From Gnetum montanum (Eukaryota > Streptophyta > Gnetopsida > Gnetales > Gnetaceae), in contig MNCI01012642.1 in assembly GCA_015680685.1 (NCBI GenBank), positions 189,350 through 253,349 of the forward strand: a stretch of DNA of 64,000 bases. Direction: 5' to 3'. How positions within the stretch are numbered: position 1 is the stretch's first letter; the number at the start of each line of letters is the position of its first letter. This document shows, piece after piece, positions 1 to 13,059 of the stretch. The notes under the pieces were generated by a model, which was not told the origin of the DNA, ran no database searches, and was given only the letters and a program-made list of their open reading frames with translations. The position numbers were made by a program, and so were the translations under genes.

Positions 1-556
1 TATACCCTCTTCAAATATTTCCTTTTATTGAACTTTTTCAATTTAATGGATTGCTTAATTTAATTAATCCTATTTGTCAACCTTCCCACTAACACTACTC
101 AAGGAACCAATTAACCACAATCACAACCTAGTCGAGTGTAACCACCAACAAGATAAGGCATTTAATAGTTATGTGTTACATATTGCTTACTAATTCATGA
201 TTTTTTGTTGTGATTGTAGTGGGAAGCATGGGCTGAAAGCGGGACTATCTTCACCAAGGATGATGCAGCAGTACCACACAATGAGGATCATTCATGCTCG
301 TTAGATCTCTTCTCTCTCTCTCATTCTTCTGCTGCCAAGAGGTGTTGGATGTCAGTGATATCTAGGATGTTCACTTCTCTTTTCATGAATACCCCATTTT
401 GTACACTTGGGCACTCAAAGTCTGTATGTCTGTTTCATTTGAGTCAGTTTGTAATGTCAGTCAATAATCCCATACCTACCCAATATGTTATATTGTAAAG
501 AACTTGTTCCTCCTCTTCTCAACTCGAGGGCAAGTTTTCATTCAGTCGTGGAGGTA
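1..556 (+). mobile_element. Ath-1: 3' internal (noncoding) end of an Athila-like element
   Basis: This stretch leads straight into an LTR at 557. It resembles the 3' noncoding end of Ath-2 (about 15960-16328): a pyrimidine-rich CTCTCTCT run near 309-325, then a TTTTCATTCAGTCGTGGAGGTA block ending in a degenerate polypurine tract (GTGGAGGTA, about 548-556). The rest of the element lies left of the window. No coding sequence is seen. Confidence 0.8.
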
Positions 557-1360
557 TGATGAAACATGTTTTGTTGGCACATTGGGTGTCTAATGTCGAG
601 GCATATATCCTAGCCTATAAATATAGCACCTGGGTTCCAAGTTTTGGCATGGTTTAGTTTTCAATTTTCAAGCAAGGTAGTGAAGCTCTTGTCGTTTCTT
701 TTCCTCAAAGTTAGAATATTTTCTTAGTAACTGCAAAAGGAGTCTAAAGTGTGTGCAGTTCTTTGTTCAAGCACTGATGTACCTAAGCATAGCGGTGTGA
801 TGAGAATAAAACGAACTCTTTTGATAACCCTTGCAACACTAAGAATAGCTTAATATTTTCTTTATTACACTTTGCTTTATTGCTCTTTACTTGAATGTAT
901 TTGAATTAAGTAATTTATTTTTGGTTGATTAATGAACACGAGCACGACCACTTCGAGCATTCATATAGTGCTAGGTAACCTAGCAACACTTAACATTTGG
1001 TAGCCCAACAATGCTATATGTGTGCAAGATGTGTCCAAGAAAGTGAGGCAGTTACTTGTGTTAGGCTAGCTAGGCAATAGACAATTTAGCTTTTAATATA
1101 CTCAACTCTTTATTCTTGTTGTAGGCAATTACATCCATAAAATATAAAACAACAAAAATTCATATGCCTCAATTACACTTAAACCATATCCTTGAGCCTC
1201 ACAAGTGTAATTGGGAAGACAACAAATGTTCTTAATTCCATTTCACTTCCTAGAGAAACTAGTGTACAAGATAACTATAGGTCCACAGAATTTGACCAGA
1301 TCACATGTAATACCTTAGTGATTCATATGGTTGGGTGTAGGGGTACCACGTCACTCATCA
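557..1360 (+). repeat. Ath-1 3' LTR
   Basis: An 804-bp LTR starting TGATGAAACATG just after the polypurine tract and ending GTCACTCATCA. It has a TATA box (TATAAATA, 616-623), the family motif GCACGACCACTTCGAGCAT (942-960), the GGGAAGACAA block near 1212, and the strongly conserved terminus containing GGTTGGGTGTAGGGGTACC. It lacks the GATATC palindrome cluster seen in Ath-2, -4 and -5. The flank right after it is CTTTG (1361-1365); the matching left duplication is off the window. Confidence 0.88.
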
Positions 1361-1560
1361 CTTTGCCTCTAAGATCCAACGCCAACTTTGAGGTCAAACT
1401 AGTTACAATTAAGAATCATAGAGCTAAGAAGCTTTATAATAAAACCATCAATGAAGTGCTTGTCCAATGGTCAAATTGTGATAAAAAAACTTGGGAAAAT
1501 AAGGAGTTCATTCTCAATGCATATCCTCAACTTTTTTATCATCATGATATTGAATGATAA
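1361..1560 (+). pseudogene. Chromovirus pol C-terminus (chromodomain-like), truncated by Ath-1
   Basis: After the Ath-1 LTR the plus-strand frame reads a C-terminal pol tail with the pattern H-R-x-K-K-L-x-N-K-T-I-N-E-V-L-V-Q-W, then T-W-E-N and Y-P-Q-L before a stop at 1558. This is the layout of the chromodomain-like end of Ty3/gypsy chromovirus integrases (an EVLVQW strand followed by a TWE motif). All of pol upstream is missing because Ath-1 inserted here. An open frame running from 1192 is a chance fusion of LTR and pol. The 3' LTR of the same element follows at 1739. Confidence 0.7.
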
Positions 1561-1738
1561 TCACATTTATTCTCATGTAGTAAATTATATTTTGTACTTT
1601 ATAATCTTTTGTTTGTATAGATGATAATAAAGATAATAATGAAGCTGAAAGTGAGGAGCACAATGAAGAAGTTAGTTTAGAGTAGCTAGATGTAGAGAAC
1701 ATGCTTCAAGACAAGTTGGATGCATAAAAGAGGTAGAT

Positions 1739-2230
1739 TGTAATATCTCATTTCTTGTTAAGGATAAAATTGTACTATAATCATGTAATTAACCTTTGGA
1801 AGAAGGAGTACCTCATTATGAGGAGTTGCAACTATTCATGGTACCCCTCGGGAATGGGTTTGACTTATGGCATTTAAGACTATGCTTAGAGGTTGTATCA
1901 ACATGGAGTTGCAAAGTTGGTAAAAGATGAGTGACAAGAGCTAGGTGAAGCAGGACAAGAATGGACTGATCACCCCTTCGACAAGATAGCCTAACCATGG
2001 TGGTAGTGTTGGATTGCCTCTAAGGTCTTAAGCATCATAAAAAGATAACCCAAAGGGCATTATACTATACCATCCAAACATCAATAAAGTTTTTCCTTTG
2101 TTTTCCTTCCTACTTAATTCCATGCCTCAATATTATTTTCTAAGTTATATGACTAATCGACTATATTTCCATTATATTTTCACACATATGATAGACTAAC
2201 ACAATGAACATATGTGAATAGGATGTCACA
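1739..2230 (+). repeat. Chromovirus-type LTR copy 1 (3' LTR of the truncated element)
   Basis: A 492-bp repeat starting TGTAATATCTC and ending GGATGTCACA, so the ends form an imperfect TGTRATATC inverted repeat. It is preceded by purine-rich AAAAGAGGTAGAT, a plausible polypurine tract. A second copy lies at 29973-30480 with the same start, end and order of internal blocks (AAGGAGTACCT, GACATTTAAGACTA, TGGTGGTAGT). Its position 180 bp after the chromodomain stop supports a 3' LTR. Confidence 0.72.
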
Positions 2231-3171
2231 AGCAAGACATTTTAATAACTATTAAGATAGTTGTTTGAAGGATTCTAATGGTTCTATCTTCCAAAAGGCG
2301 ATAAATAGACAATGAGGCAAAGGCCCAAGAAGAGAGACATTGAGAAGCATCAAGCATCAAGTATTCTTATGATCCAATGACTTTAATGTTAGAATTAGTT
2401 CTAATAAGATCCCTATTTATCACTAGAATTCTTAAGGCTTTTTAAAATATTTAAAAAATGTAGAATAGAACAAGTACTCTAAAGATAACCAATTTAATTA
2501 CAAGGAAAAATATTTGTTAGATTGGTGACAAAGACTAGATTTATTAGCTCTAAATGACATCCATAAATAGCTAAAATCAAGTAGCTTCACCCTAAACCAT
2601 AAACCCTAAAAAAAAAAAAAAAAACAAAACAAATCCCTTTTATTGGAGCCCAAATACGACCACACTCTGATCAAGTTTGACTTATAAACATGGATGTCAC
2701 TCTGATCAAGTTTGACTTATAAACATGGATGTCTTTCTGGTGGTGAGCCTTACGCAAGAAGTATACATGATCTCCACAGATATCCCTTCACCGATAGTCT
2801 TCAGGAAAAGCACACCCAATTTCGTTTTGGGGGAGCTATTTCGTTTTCAGGTTTTTACATTTAGTAAGTAAAATCAAATTAGCTTAAAGGATGCTAGACC
2901 ATGAACGCTTGTTTTCGTTTATCTTTTTCATCAGATTTCTTCCATCTCAATAAAATAGTAAAATTGATTCAACCCAAAAACAAAATTAATGTAAGCCTAC
3001 AACGAAATTGACGTTCAACAAAATTAATGTAAGTTTATAACAAAACTGACATTCATGTTACCCAAATTGATATTACAATTAAAGAAGTTACTATTCAGAA
3101 TGATGAAATTAAACCAATTGATCAAAGGAGTATTATCTTTATCAAACTCAGATTAAGTAACGGGTGAGGCA
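2231..3171. other. Intergenic, AT-rich, no gene seen
   Basis: No conserved coding frame or element end was recognised. It contains an A-run near 2607-2624 and a 35-bp tandem duplication (separate entry). Confidence 0.5.
2663..2732. repeat. 35-bp exact tandem duplication
   Basis: A unit beginning CACTCTGATCAAGTTTGACT occurs twice head to tail with a 35-bp period (2663-2697 and 2698-2732). Both units read the same. It is not part of any recognised coding sequence. Confidence 0.9.
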
Positions 3172-3251
3172 TTGAAGGAAAGTGGTGAGGCAACCAGCAC
3201 ACAACCCAGAAAGACTCGGTTTCCTCTATCCTATGTAACTGATCATGCTTT

Positions 3252-3353
3252 CCCTGATTTACTACGGCTTAAAAAATTCAAGAGATCGCCCTGTTATATT
3301 TACCCTGATTTACTACGGCTTAAAAAATTCAAGAGATCGCCCTGTTATATTTA
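3252..3353. repeat. 51-bp exact tandem duplication
   Basis: A 51-bp unit beginning CCCTGATTTACTACGGCTTA occurs twice without a mismatch (3252-3302 and 3303-3353). The period is 17 codons, so a 60-residue plus-strand open frame (3172-3354) stays open across it, but that frame shows no family features. Confidence 0.92.
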
Positions 3354-4626
3354 ATTATACTTTTCGTATGAAACTTCTGGAGACATAAAAAGATCGTAAA
3401 CGTATGCTCTCATAGTTGCTGGGGACCTCTGATAGTTACTTTGTTCTCCAATAAATAGGCACCATGTGTAAACCACCTCGATCTCTGTTTTCGCTTTAAT
3501 ACAACGGATGATCTGCATATTGTTGACCTTACTTTCTGTTTCAGTTGTAGAATTGTGGCAAATCAAAGATATTTGAACAGCAATATTTGGGAAAAATGAA
3601 GGATATGGCTGAAACAGATTTAGAAAAACGAACACATTACTTCAATGAAAAAAAATGAATTCCTTTCCTGACCAACTAAAACAGTAGAACCAGGGAAAAT
3701 TAAATTATATCTTACAATCTATTTAAATAAATCTACAGTTTATGGTAAAAAGAAATGAAAGGATAAATCTAGCAAAATCAATGTCATTGGGATCTCCATA
3801 ATTTATGGGGCTCTATCAAATAAATAGTGGTTTGAAACAGATAAAAAAAATTCAAATGTGTTTTTCCCTGGATGAAATTAAAATAAAGATATAGATATAA
3901 TATGATATTATGCTTCTTGAAACAGAGATGATGCCCTTCAAGATAAAGAATAGTTTAATGAGAATAGTTTAATGAGTGAGTTCCATGGCTTAATAAATGG
4001 AATATTCAAGAACACAACAATCTCAAGTGTGTTTGCGAATTCATAAAATAAAGAGTATTTCAAAAACTTTGGGAAAATTAGAAGTAAAAGACCATGTCTA
4101 TTTGAATAGTATCATGAGAGGCCTTAATTCAAAGAAAAGCTATTTATCTGTTGCTATTCCTCATCACTAAGAATACATGATTAGCAGAACAAGAATAGGA
4201 TCTCATTATTTGAGAGTTGAAAGAAAAAGGGCTTAAAATTCCTCATGGCAAATGAATACAGGGAGCATTATTACATTTCCCTATTACAGCTACAAATTTG
4301 ATTGATTTGTTTGAAATGCAACCAAAAACACTTCGTAATTTTCTTGATTTATTCAAAATATGACTAAAAACACTTGTAACTAGAGAAACTTGGGAGGTAT
4401 ATTTCTACTCTCCACAATTTGTCATTTGAATAACAAAGTGAAAATGCATGCAATGATACAGAGTAGGACTACATTAAACAACTGTAGTCCAACCATTTAA
4501 GAAGTTTCACAAAGTACGGATTGTTCCTGATATCCCGAGCGTCTCCTTGCACTCTAACTTTGGAAGGCATACACAAATCCTAATAAGGATAACTGTAGTT
4601 ATTTGGCATGATTCTTGTGATCCAAA
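3354..4626. other. Downstream flank of the CRK gene
   Basis: AT-rich sequence 3' of the kinase gene, which is transcribed leftward. Part of it must hold the 3' UTR and polyadenylation site, but I cannot place them. No other gene was recognised; the 94-residue minus-strand frame at 3351-3635 has no family features. Confidence 0.5.
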
Positions 4627-7317
<2,691 letters not shown>

Positions 7318-8889
7318 TAATGCAGATGCAGAGGCATATGGGTAGCAAGTGCAGAATACAGGGATATCACAGGCACGATAAGGCTGAACGACCAGCAACA
7401 AAGAACTTAAAAATCACGCTCAATTAGTCGCGGGAGTACGAGAATAACGGACTCCAGAGCGGGAGCATCTTGAAGCTTGACTGGGAATGTATGTACTGAA
7501 AAGACAGATGACGAGGGAGGGGAATATCTGATCTTATTCAAGATGCACCAACATTAACGGTCTAAACCGAGTCCCTTGACTTTGATCGTGGCTACCCATC
7601 CTTGAATTTCCAATGAGCAAAAGAACAAGTGGGATCAAGTTTGGTAGCAGCACAACTTTGCAGCGAGAGTTTAGCGCATTTAGAGACGGACTCTACTAAT
7701 AACTAATGTGGTGTTTGTGGACCGATAGCTAGGAAATTATTTCGTTGACCGGTTCTACGCCACGCACAACTTTTATAACAAACCTCATTTTTAGAAAGAA
7801 ATTAATGGTTTTAGATATGATTTTTCCAACTTTTAAAGATGAGTTGTGTCAAGTTGCTGATTTATTGTGATCCTTACAACATCCTAACCCAATATATTCC
7901 TTGACCTTTTAAACATTGATTCAAAATAGTCCACAAGAGATTCTAAATTACTCCTAGGTGTTTCCCTCATGCACTCTTACACAAGAGGCCGTAATGTTTG
8001 GTTTCTTACCTACCAAGTCCACAAACTCTCATTTCCTATGGAAGATCCTTATTGTACCACACTTTTTCAAAAGACAATTATTTCAAACTCCTTACAACTA
8101 ACTACTTCAGAAAAAATGCAAATTCTTCGGCATGTTCACTTCCAAATTATATCTCAAGCCCCAAATTCAAGATGAATGCTAACCAGTTGTTTTTCTTATT
8201 GCAGCCATGGAGTCATATCGGAGATCCAAATAATCACCATCATCAAGCCTCGCTTCAGAAGAAAGTCTCCTAATTATGCCACAGTTTTCTACACCATTTG
8301 GCCTTTTTCCTCTTTCTCCCACCTTTGTTCTCATTCGACAATCCACACCCTGGAAACAATACACACATTTTAGCGAATGGTTGATCTCTGAAATGCATTT
8401 CCACACCCTGTGGAATGCTAAGTTTAACATGTTTCCTCTATAATAGTCTCAGTCAACACAGTTTCTCTTCCTCCTTTCCTCAATCTATATGTCTTGAAGT
8501 AGCTTATGTACTAAATTTTGTTTTCGATTAATAAAATTCTCTTTTGGGATCTGCCACCCTCCCCTAAATTACTCCTAGCTTTTTCAACCAATGCTAATAT
8601 TTTTATTTCTTCTATCATTCCAAAAATTGACGTTGATTCTCAAAATGAACAAAAATTTGTAACACCTTTTTATAGTGATAGTGATGCAAATGTAACTATG
8701 ATACTTGATTTTATTCTCCTTGATGATGTACATGAGTCATTGGTTGTTGATCTTATATAACAATATGTGTCCATTTAAATGTGAATTACTTTCCACATAA
8801 TTGAAGTTTCACTTTATAGTAAAATACTATGATATAAAAGCATGATATTCAAGTCATTCATGTCATTATTCTTGTTTTTTTGCTTATTA
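7318..8889. other. CRK promoter side and unassigned intergenic sequence
   Basis: This lies upstream of the kinase start, so its left part should hold the promoter and 5' UTR. I cannot point to a convincing TATA box. Short open frames (7969-8760) overlap each other on both strands and show no domain features. No element ends were recognised. Confidence 0.45.
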
Positions 8890-9330
8890 AGCTAGGAAAT
8901 GCTTCGATGGTATAGCATGACCTAGATATAGGGAAATTTATACATAAGCATATAATGTTGATTATTCATAAGTGGACTCCATATTTTTGATGTCTAATCT
9001 AAGGAATATTCTATAGTTCCATGTTTTGTTGAGCTATTTAATCTTTTGATTAAGTAGGAAATTGTTAGTCTTCTTAGTGCCATTAAGCATATGGAATCTA
9101 TTTCTGAAACATTTGGGTTTTGTGGACATTTTCCTTTTTGTTGAAATTGATCTTCTTAATCATACAAAGGAATTAGTATTATAAGTAGGTAGGAAGATTT
9201 ATATTTAGCCAATTATATATTATAATCTTCCTAATTCTTGCAACTTTTATAATCATGAAGGACACTTGTATAATTTTTATCCTTTTTTATTCAAGAAAAA
9301 AGATACTTTCAAAAAGGAAAAATTGATTGA
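8890..9330 (+). pseudogene. Decayed LINE ORF1-like fragment (DUF4283 / zinc-knuckle type)
   Basis: Short frame-shifted pieces on the plus strand follow the order of plant LINE ORF1 proteins. One piece reads K-W-T-P-Y-F. A second frame reads F-V-E-L-F-N-L and I-K-H-M-E-S-I-S-E-T-F-G, like the DUF4283 'WVRL-NLP ... IG..LG' segment. From 9137 one frame with two stops reads F-V-E-I-D-L, then Y-Y-N-L-P-N-S-C and N-H-E-G-H-L, like the 'DYE.LP..C..C...GH' zinc-knuckle tail. The Cys pattern is broken. The assignment rests on pattern matching of a heavily mutated sequence. Confidence 0.45.
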
Positions 9331-10197
9331 AGTCCAAGATTAAAAAAATATGACGCTAAAGATGTAAAACATCAAGTTAATGTTAATGATAAGAATGATT
9401 AAATAGTGATAAAGAAATAAGAGAAGATGGAAGCTTCTGTGAATGTTTCTACTTATATTATAGAAAGTATTGATCAAAAGTAATGTTGAAAAGGTTAGAA
9501 GTGATGATATAGATTATCGATGTAAGGTTAATACTAAGTGGCAAAGTAATAACGGTAAAGAATATGTACCACCAATTTCTCGTATTCTTTCAAATATTGA
9601 TATTTCATTAGTACCTCAAATTATTTTGTTATTTTATGTTCAAACATAGATGCTAAAAGTGATGTAAATGTTGTTAGAATGAGGGTCATCCTCCTAACTA
9701 ACAATTAAATTTCCTCTGATCTTTAAAAATATGAACTCTAAGGTTGTACATTTGAAGAGACATCCTATAATTGACAAGTTATTTTTCCATGTTATTTATG
9801 ATGTTCTCTACTTAGTGTTAAGATTGTGATGTACTTTGAATTTTTTTTCTTATTATCAATATAATTTTTGGGGTTTGATACCTTCCCTTCCCTTAACCCT
9901 AAATATGTCATGAGCATATTCATAAATTTCATTTACCCAAATAGGTAAATATTCAATATCACAAAGTTAAACAAATTACAAGACTCATTTATAATAAAAG
10001 GATTTATAATCTAACAATGCCAAATTCCAATATATTCTCTAGCTAAGTCTACTCTATGTTAGGTCATCTAAATACTCCACCTTCACCTGAAAGAGAAGCT
10101 ATGTTAACCTCTATGTGACTAAGTAAGGATAAATCATAACTTTCTATTGATATTAAAAGAGGAATTATGAAGGTGAAAGTCATTACACTAGGGGATC
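9331..10197. other. AT-rich intergenic sequence left of Ath-2
   Basis: No gene or element terminus was recognised. It may be the rest of the LINE remnant, since LINE-like basic Lys-rich reading continues to about 9400, but nothing firm can be said. Confidence 0.4.
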
Positions 10198-10228
10198 ATT
10201 ATTGATGAGACGTGATATGCACAAGCCG

Positions 10229-10271
10229 CGATATCGCGTACGCGATATCGTGGCCGCCAAATCTATAAATA
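10229..10271 (+). promoter_or_regulatory. LTR core promoter: GATATC palindromes plus TATA box
   Basis: Two CGATATCG sites (GATATC at 10230-10235 and 10244-10249) are arranged so that 10229-10250 is a perfect 22-bp palindrome centred on GTAC. A TATA box TATAAATA follows at 10264-10271. The 3' LTR has the same layout with four GATATC sites (16356, 16373, 16393, 16407) and TATA at 16431-16438. Promoter function is inferred from position. Confidence 0.65.
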
Positions 10272-10519
10272 AGAGGCGGCACTCTCCTCATTTGCAATCA
10301 TAGGCTAGAAGTAGCGAAGCTCTGGTGGATTGATCACCCCAGAGATAGAATATTTTCCATGTGTCTGCAGTAGAAGTCCCCCAAGTAAATGGTTCTTTAT
10401 TCGAGTAGCTTTGTACCTGAACGCAAGTTGTGTATTGCAATAAAGACGAGCTTCATGGATAAACCTTGTAGTACATGGATAGGTTTATTTAATGTTATTT
10501 ACTGTTTTCCTAGTAGAGC

Positions 10520-10689
10520 ATGAGTACGACTTGGTTACGAGCATTGACGAATGTGTACGACTAGCCAAGGAATCGGCTACTCATCGCGATTAGATTCTCT
10601 CACCCTTATCTCCTAGAACATGGGACAAGTACGACTTGATTACGAGCATCTACGGATGTGTACGGCTAGCCAAGGAATCGGCTGCTTGT
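10520..10689 (+). repeat. 105-bp tandem repeat with compensatory hairpins in the LTR
   Basis: Two units begin GTACGACTT at 10524 and 10629. In unit 1, ATGAGTA (10520-10526) can pair with TACTCAT (10578-10584); in unit 2 the matching arms are GACAAG and CTTGTC. Inside, CATT-GACG-AATG in unit 1 becomes CATC-TACG-GATG in unit 2. Both contain TAGCC / GGCT arms around AAGGAATC. The 3' LTR has the same repeat at 16694 and 16799. It is downstream of TATA, so likely within the transcript. Confidence 0.7.
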
Positions 10690-10938
10690 CACACTTAGGC
10701 TAGTTAGGTGCCTCAGTATGACCGCTTCGAGTACATGCGTTATGTGTGGTAATCCCAGTAACGATTAGCNCTTAACCATACATTGTGACAACAACAAGTA
10801 AGTCTGGGAAGACAATGATTAATTAACCCCAAGTGTTCCTTGCGGCGTTTAGGCATTTAGTCTGCGGAGTTCAACTAGATCGCGTGTGCTACGCTCATTT
10901 CATATGGTTGAGTGTAGGGGTACCTTGCCACTCATCAT

Positions 10939-10957
10939 TGGCGCCGTTGCCGGGGAC
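10939..10957 (+). other. Primer binding site, tRNA-Asp type
   Basis: TGGCGCCGTTGCCGGGGAC sits one base after the 5' LTR. Its first 18 bases complement the 3' end of plant tRNA-Asp (CCCCGGCAACGGCGCCA), the primer known for Athila-lineage elements. Confidence 0.9.
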
Positions 10958-11078
10958 TAAGTGTTTTTACGCCAATTAGAACATTAGAAAATCTTTCACA
11001 TCGTTGTGAGCCTTAACGAACCTTTAGGTTAATTAGTTAAATAAGAACATATATAACGGTGAATAGCACACCAATAAA

Positions 11079-12941
11079 ATGGCTTCTTCTCATAAGGTCA
11101 ACTCACCTAGGGATAACACGGAAGACAATCAACGACATACACATAACCTAAACCAGCCAAGTCCTAAACAATACAAGATGACATATACTCATCCCGATGA
11201 GTATATTTTCAACTTTACTTTTATTCTCCATCAATATGAACAACTGCGGTGGAGAGATTTGCAAGGTAACATTGTGTTACCTCTAGATCGATCAATCTCT
11301 CACATGCTTTTCTGTGCCTTAGTACAGATTGGCATACAAGAACATTACGCTGAATACGTTGCGGATGATTTTGACATGAGGGATTATCATCCCACAGATG
11401 CCCAACGTATTCAGGACTTAAGGCAGGAGAGCCAACAATCATTGTTGAAGGGCAAGGTCCCCCAAGTCCTTAGTGAAATAGGAGACAAGGAACCCCTCAC
11501 AACGGGTTTCTTAGAAAATGATGTTCCTCCTCTTCACAATGGTGAAGAGGTTAGGCATTAGTGCCTTCGATCAATTGTACATGCTACGGGCTCTGATCCC
11601 CGTGAGCACCAATTGTTCACAGTAGGAACAACCACTCACACTAAGGACATACTCTTAGATCGTCACAATGGTCAGGGCTAAAGCAGCCGAAGAGAAGGTA
11701 CGAAACATCGCCATGGTGATGGATCTCCTTCCTCTTCTCCTTCATCTCACCATTCACACTCTCCTTCCACATCTGGGCACAACCATCATGAGCACAACAG
11801 AAAGGGTAAAACTAAAGAAGATGAAAGACCTCGATAGGAAGGTCGGGAGTTAGGACAAGGGTAAGCACGTAGGGAGAGTAGGGAACCACCACGAAGGCAT
11901 CATAGACGTCATGACAGGAATGATCATGATGAACCCCTACTTGCAACCCGAAGCATGCTCGATATCACAGAGGCAGTTAGGATCCCCACAAGGCATCTAA
12001 AGGATAGTAGGATCAAGCGTTTGGACATAAATAATATCCCATGTTTTGAAGGGGGATACAACGCTAATCCTCAACATCATTTACAAGCATTCCACGATAC
12101 CTGTGCCTTGCAAAATATAGATAATGAGTGGCAGAAGCTTAAGTTGTTCCCAAGGATACTCATCAAAGAAGTAGAGAGTTGGTATCGGTCCTTAGAACTG
12201 GAAACCATCAGGAGGTGAAGTACGATGCTTGAATTGTTCAACAACAAATATCAAACGTACTCCAGAGTGTCCAATTTGCGTAAGCAGATCCAAGGTTGGA
12301 AACAAGGTGCTTATGAACCCTTGGATGTTGCCATGGCCCATTACTATACACTGCTACATCGTTGCCCGGGCCATGGGTATGCTAAATGGGATCAACTTCA
12401 CCACATTGTGGATGGGCTAAGAAATGACAGGAGAAGAACTCTTGGGACTTACGCCCAAAGGAGACTTTTCCAACTAAGAGCCCATGAAGTTGAAATTTTG
12501 TTGGAACAAGTAGCGCAAGAAGAGGGTGAGCTATGTAAGCGGGAAAGTGCGGAAGAATACAACAGTGATCCCTCCCTTCGCAAGAAGGGAGTGAAATTCT
12601 GTGATGAAGAGGATGAGTCACCACTCGAAGAGTTGGTGAATCGAAAAACCTTACCGATCCAAAAGTTAACAACCGAGGTATCAGCTAAGGTAGACCAAAT
12701 GTGGGATTCCTTAGACTCAGGAATAGAAACAGTCTTAAAAATCATAGAAGAGTCTAAGGTAGAACAAAGTAGTGACAAAGGCAATACCAAGCGAAGAAAC
12801 TTAAGCCTTGCACATAACAAGGGTAAGGGGAAAATTCCTATCTCTGATGAGGCTGTGAATTCTGATTTAGACGATGATAGTGGATGTGAGGTCTGCTACT
12901 ATGACCATCCTAAGGGATGTTGCCCAATTATCTCACATCTG
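11079..12941 (+). pseudogene. Ath-2 gag, interrupted
   Basis: Encodes the capsid/nucleocapsid polyprotein. The N-terminal part (11079-11561) is open for 160 codons; a frame-shifted low-quality stretch follows. The capsid core resumes at 11955-12215 (pattern L-Q-A-F-H-D ... K-L-K-L-F-P) and continues 12225-12944 with E-L-F-N-x-K-Y-Q-T-Y and C-P-G-H-G. The TGA at 12216-12218 replaces the Trp that Ath-3 and Ath-4 have before S/P-T-M-x-E-L, a single G-to-A change. Near 12888 is a knuckle CEVCYYDHPKGCC, i.e. CX2CX3HX4C, the Athila-type spacing. The C-terminal end is acidic. Confidence 0.85.
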
Positions 12942-13059
12942 TAAGAGTCTGGGGTGTATGCGTTAAATCCAAGACTTAATCAACGATAAACACCCTGAAG
13001 GTTACCTTATCCACAAGGTAACCCAAGGTAGTTCCACCAACCCTTAACATATTACCTAA

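Larger units (their letters stand above)
10203..10937 (+). repeat. Ath-2 5' LTR
   Basis: Starts TGATGAGACGTGATATGC and ends GCCACTCATCA, one base before the primer site. It has two GATATC palindromes, a TATA box, a 105-bp tandem repeat (about 10520-10690) with predicted hairpins, the GGGAAGACAA block and the conserved 3' terminus. It is shorter than its partner (735 against 849 bp): it has two fewer palindromes, and the sequence right of a single N at 10770 jumps over about 100 bp present in the 3' LTR. Confidence 0.93.

Noticed and set aside
3172-3354. 60-codon plus-strand ORF with a 17-residue internal repeat
   Set aside because: The repeat comes from a 51-bp DNA duplication that happens to stay in frame; no family feature.
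7969-8760. Overlapping short ORFs upstream of the CRK gene
   Set aside because: On both strands, low complexity, no domain pattern.
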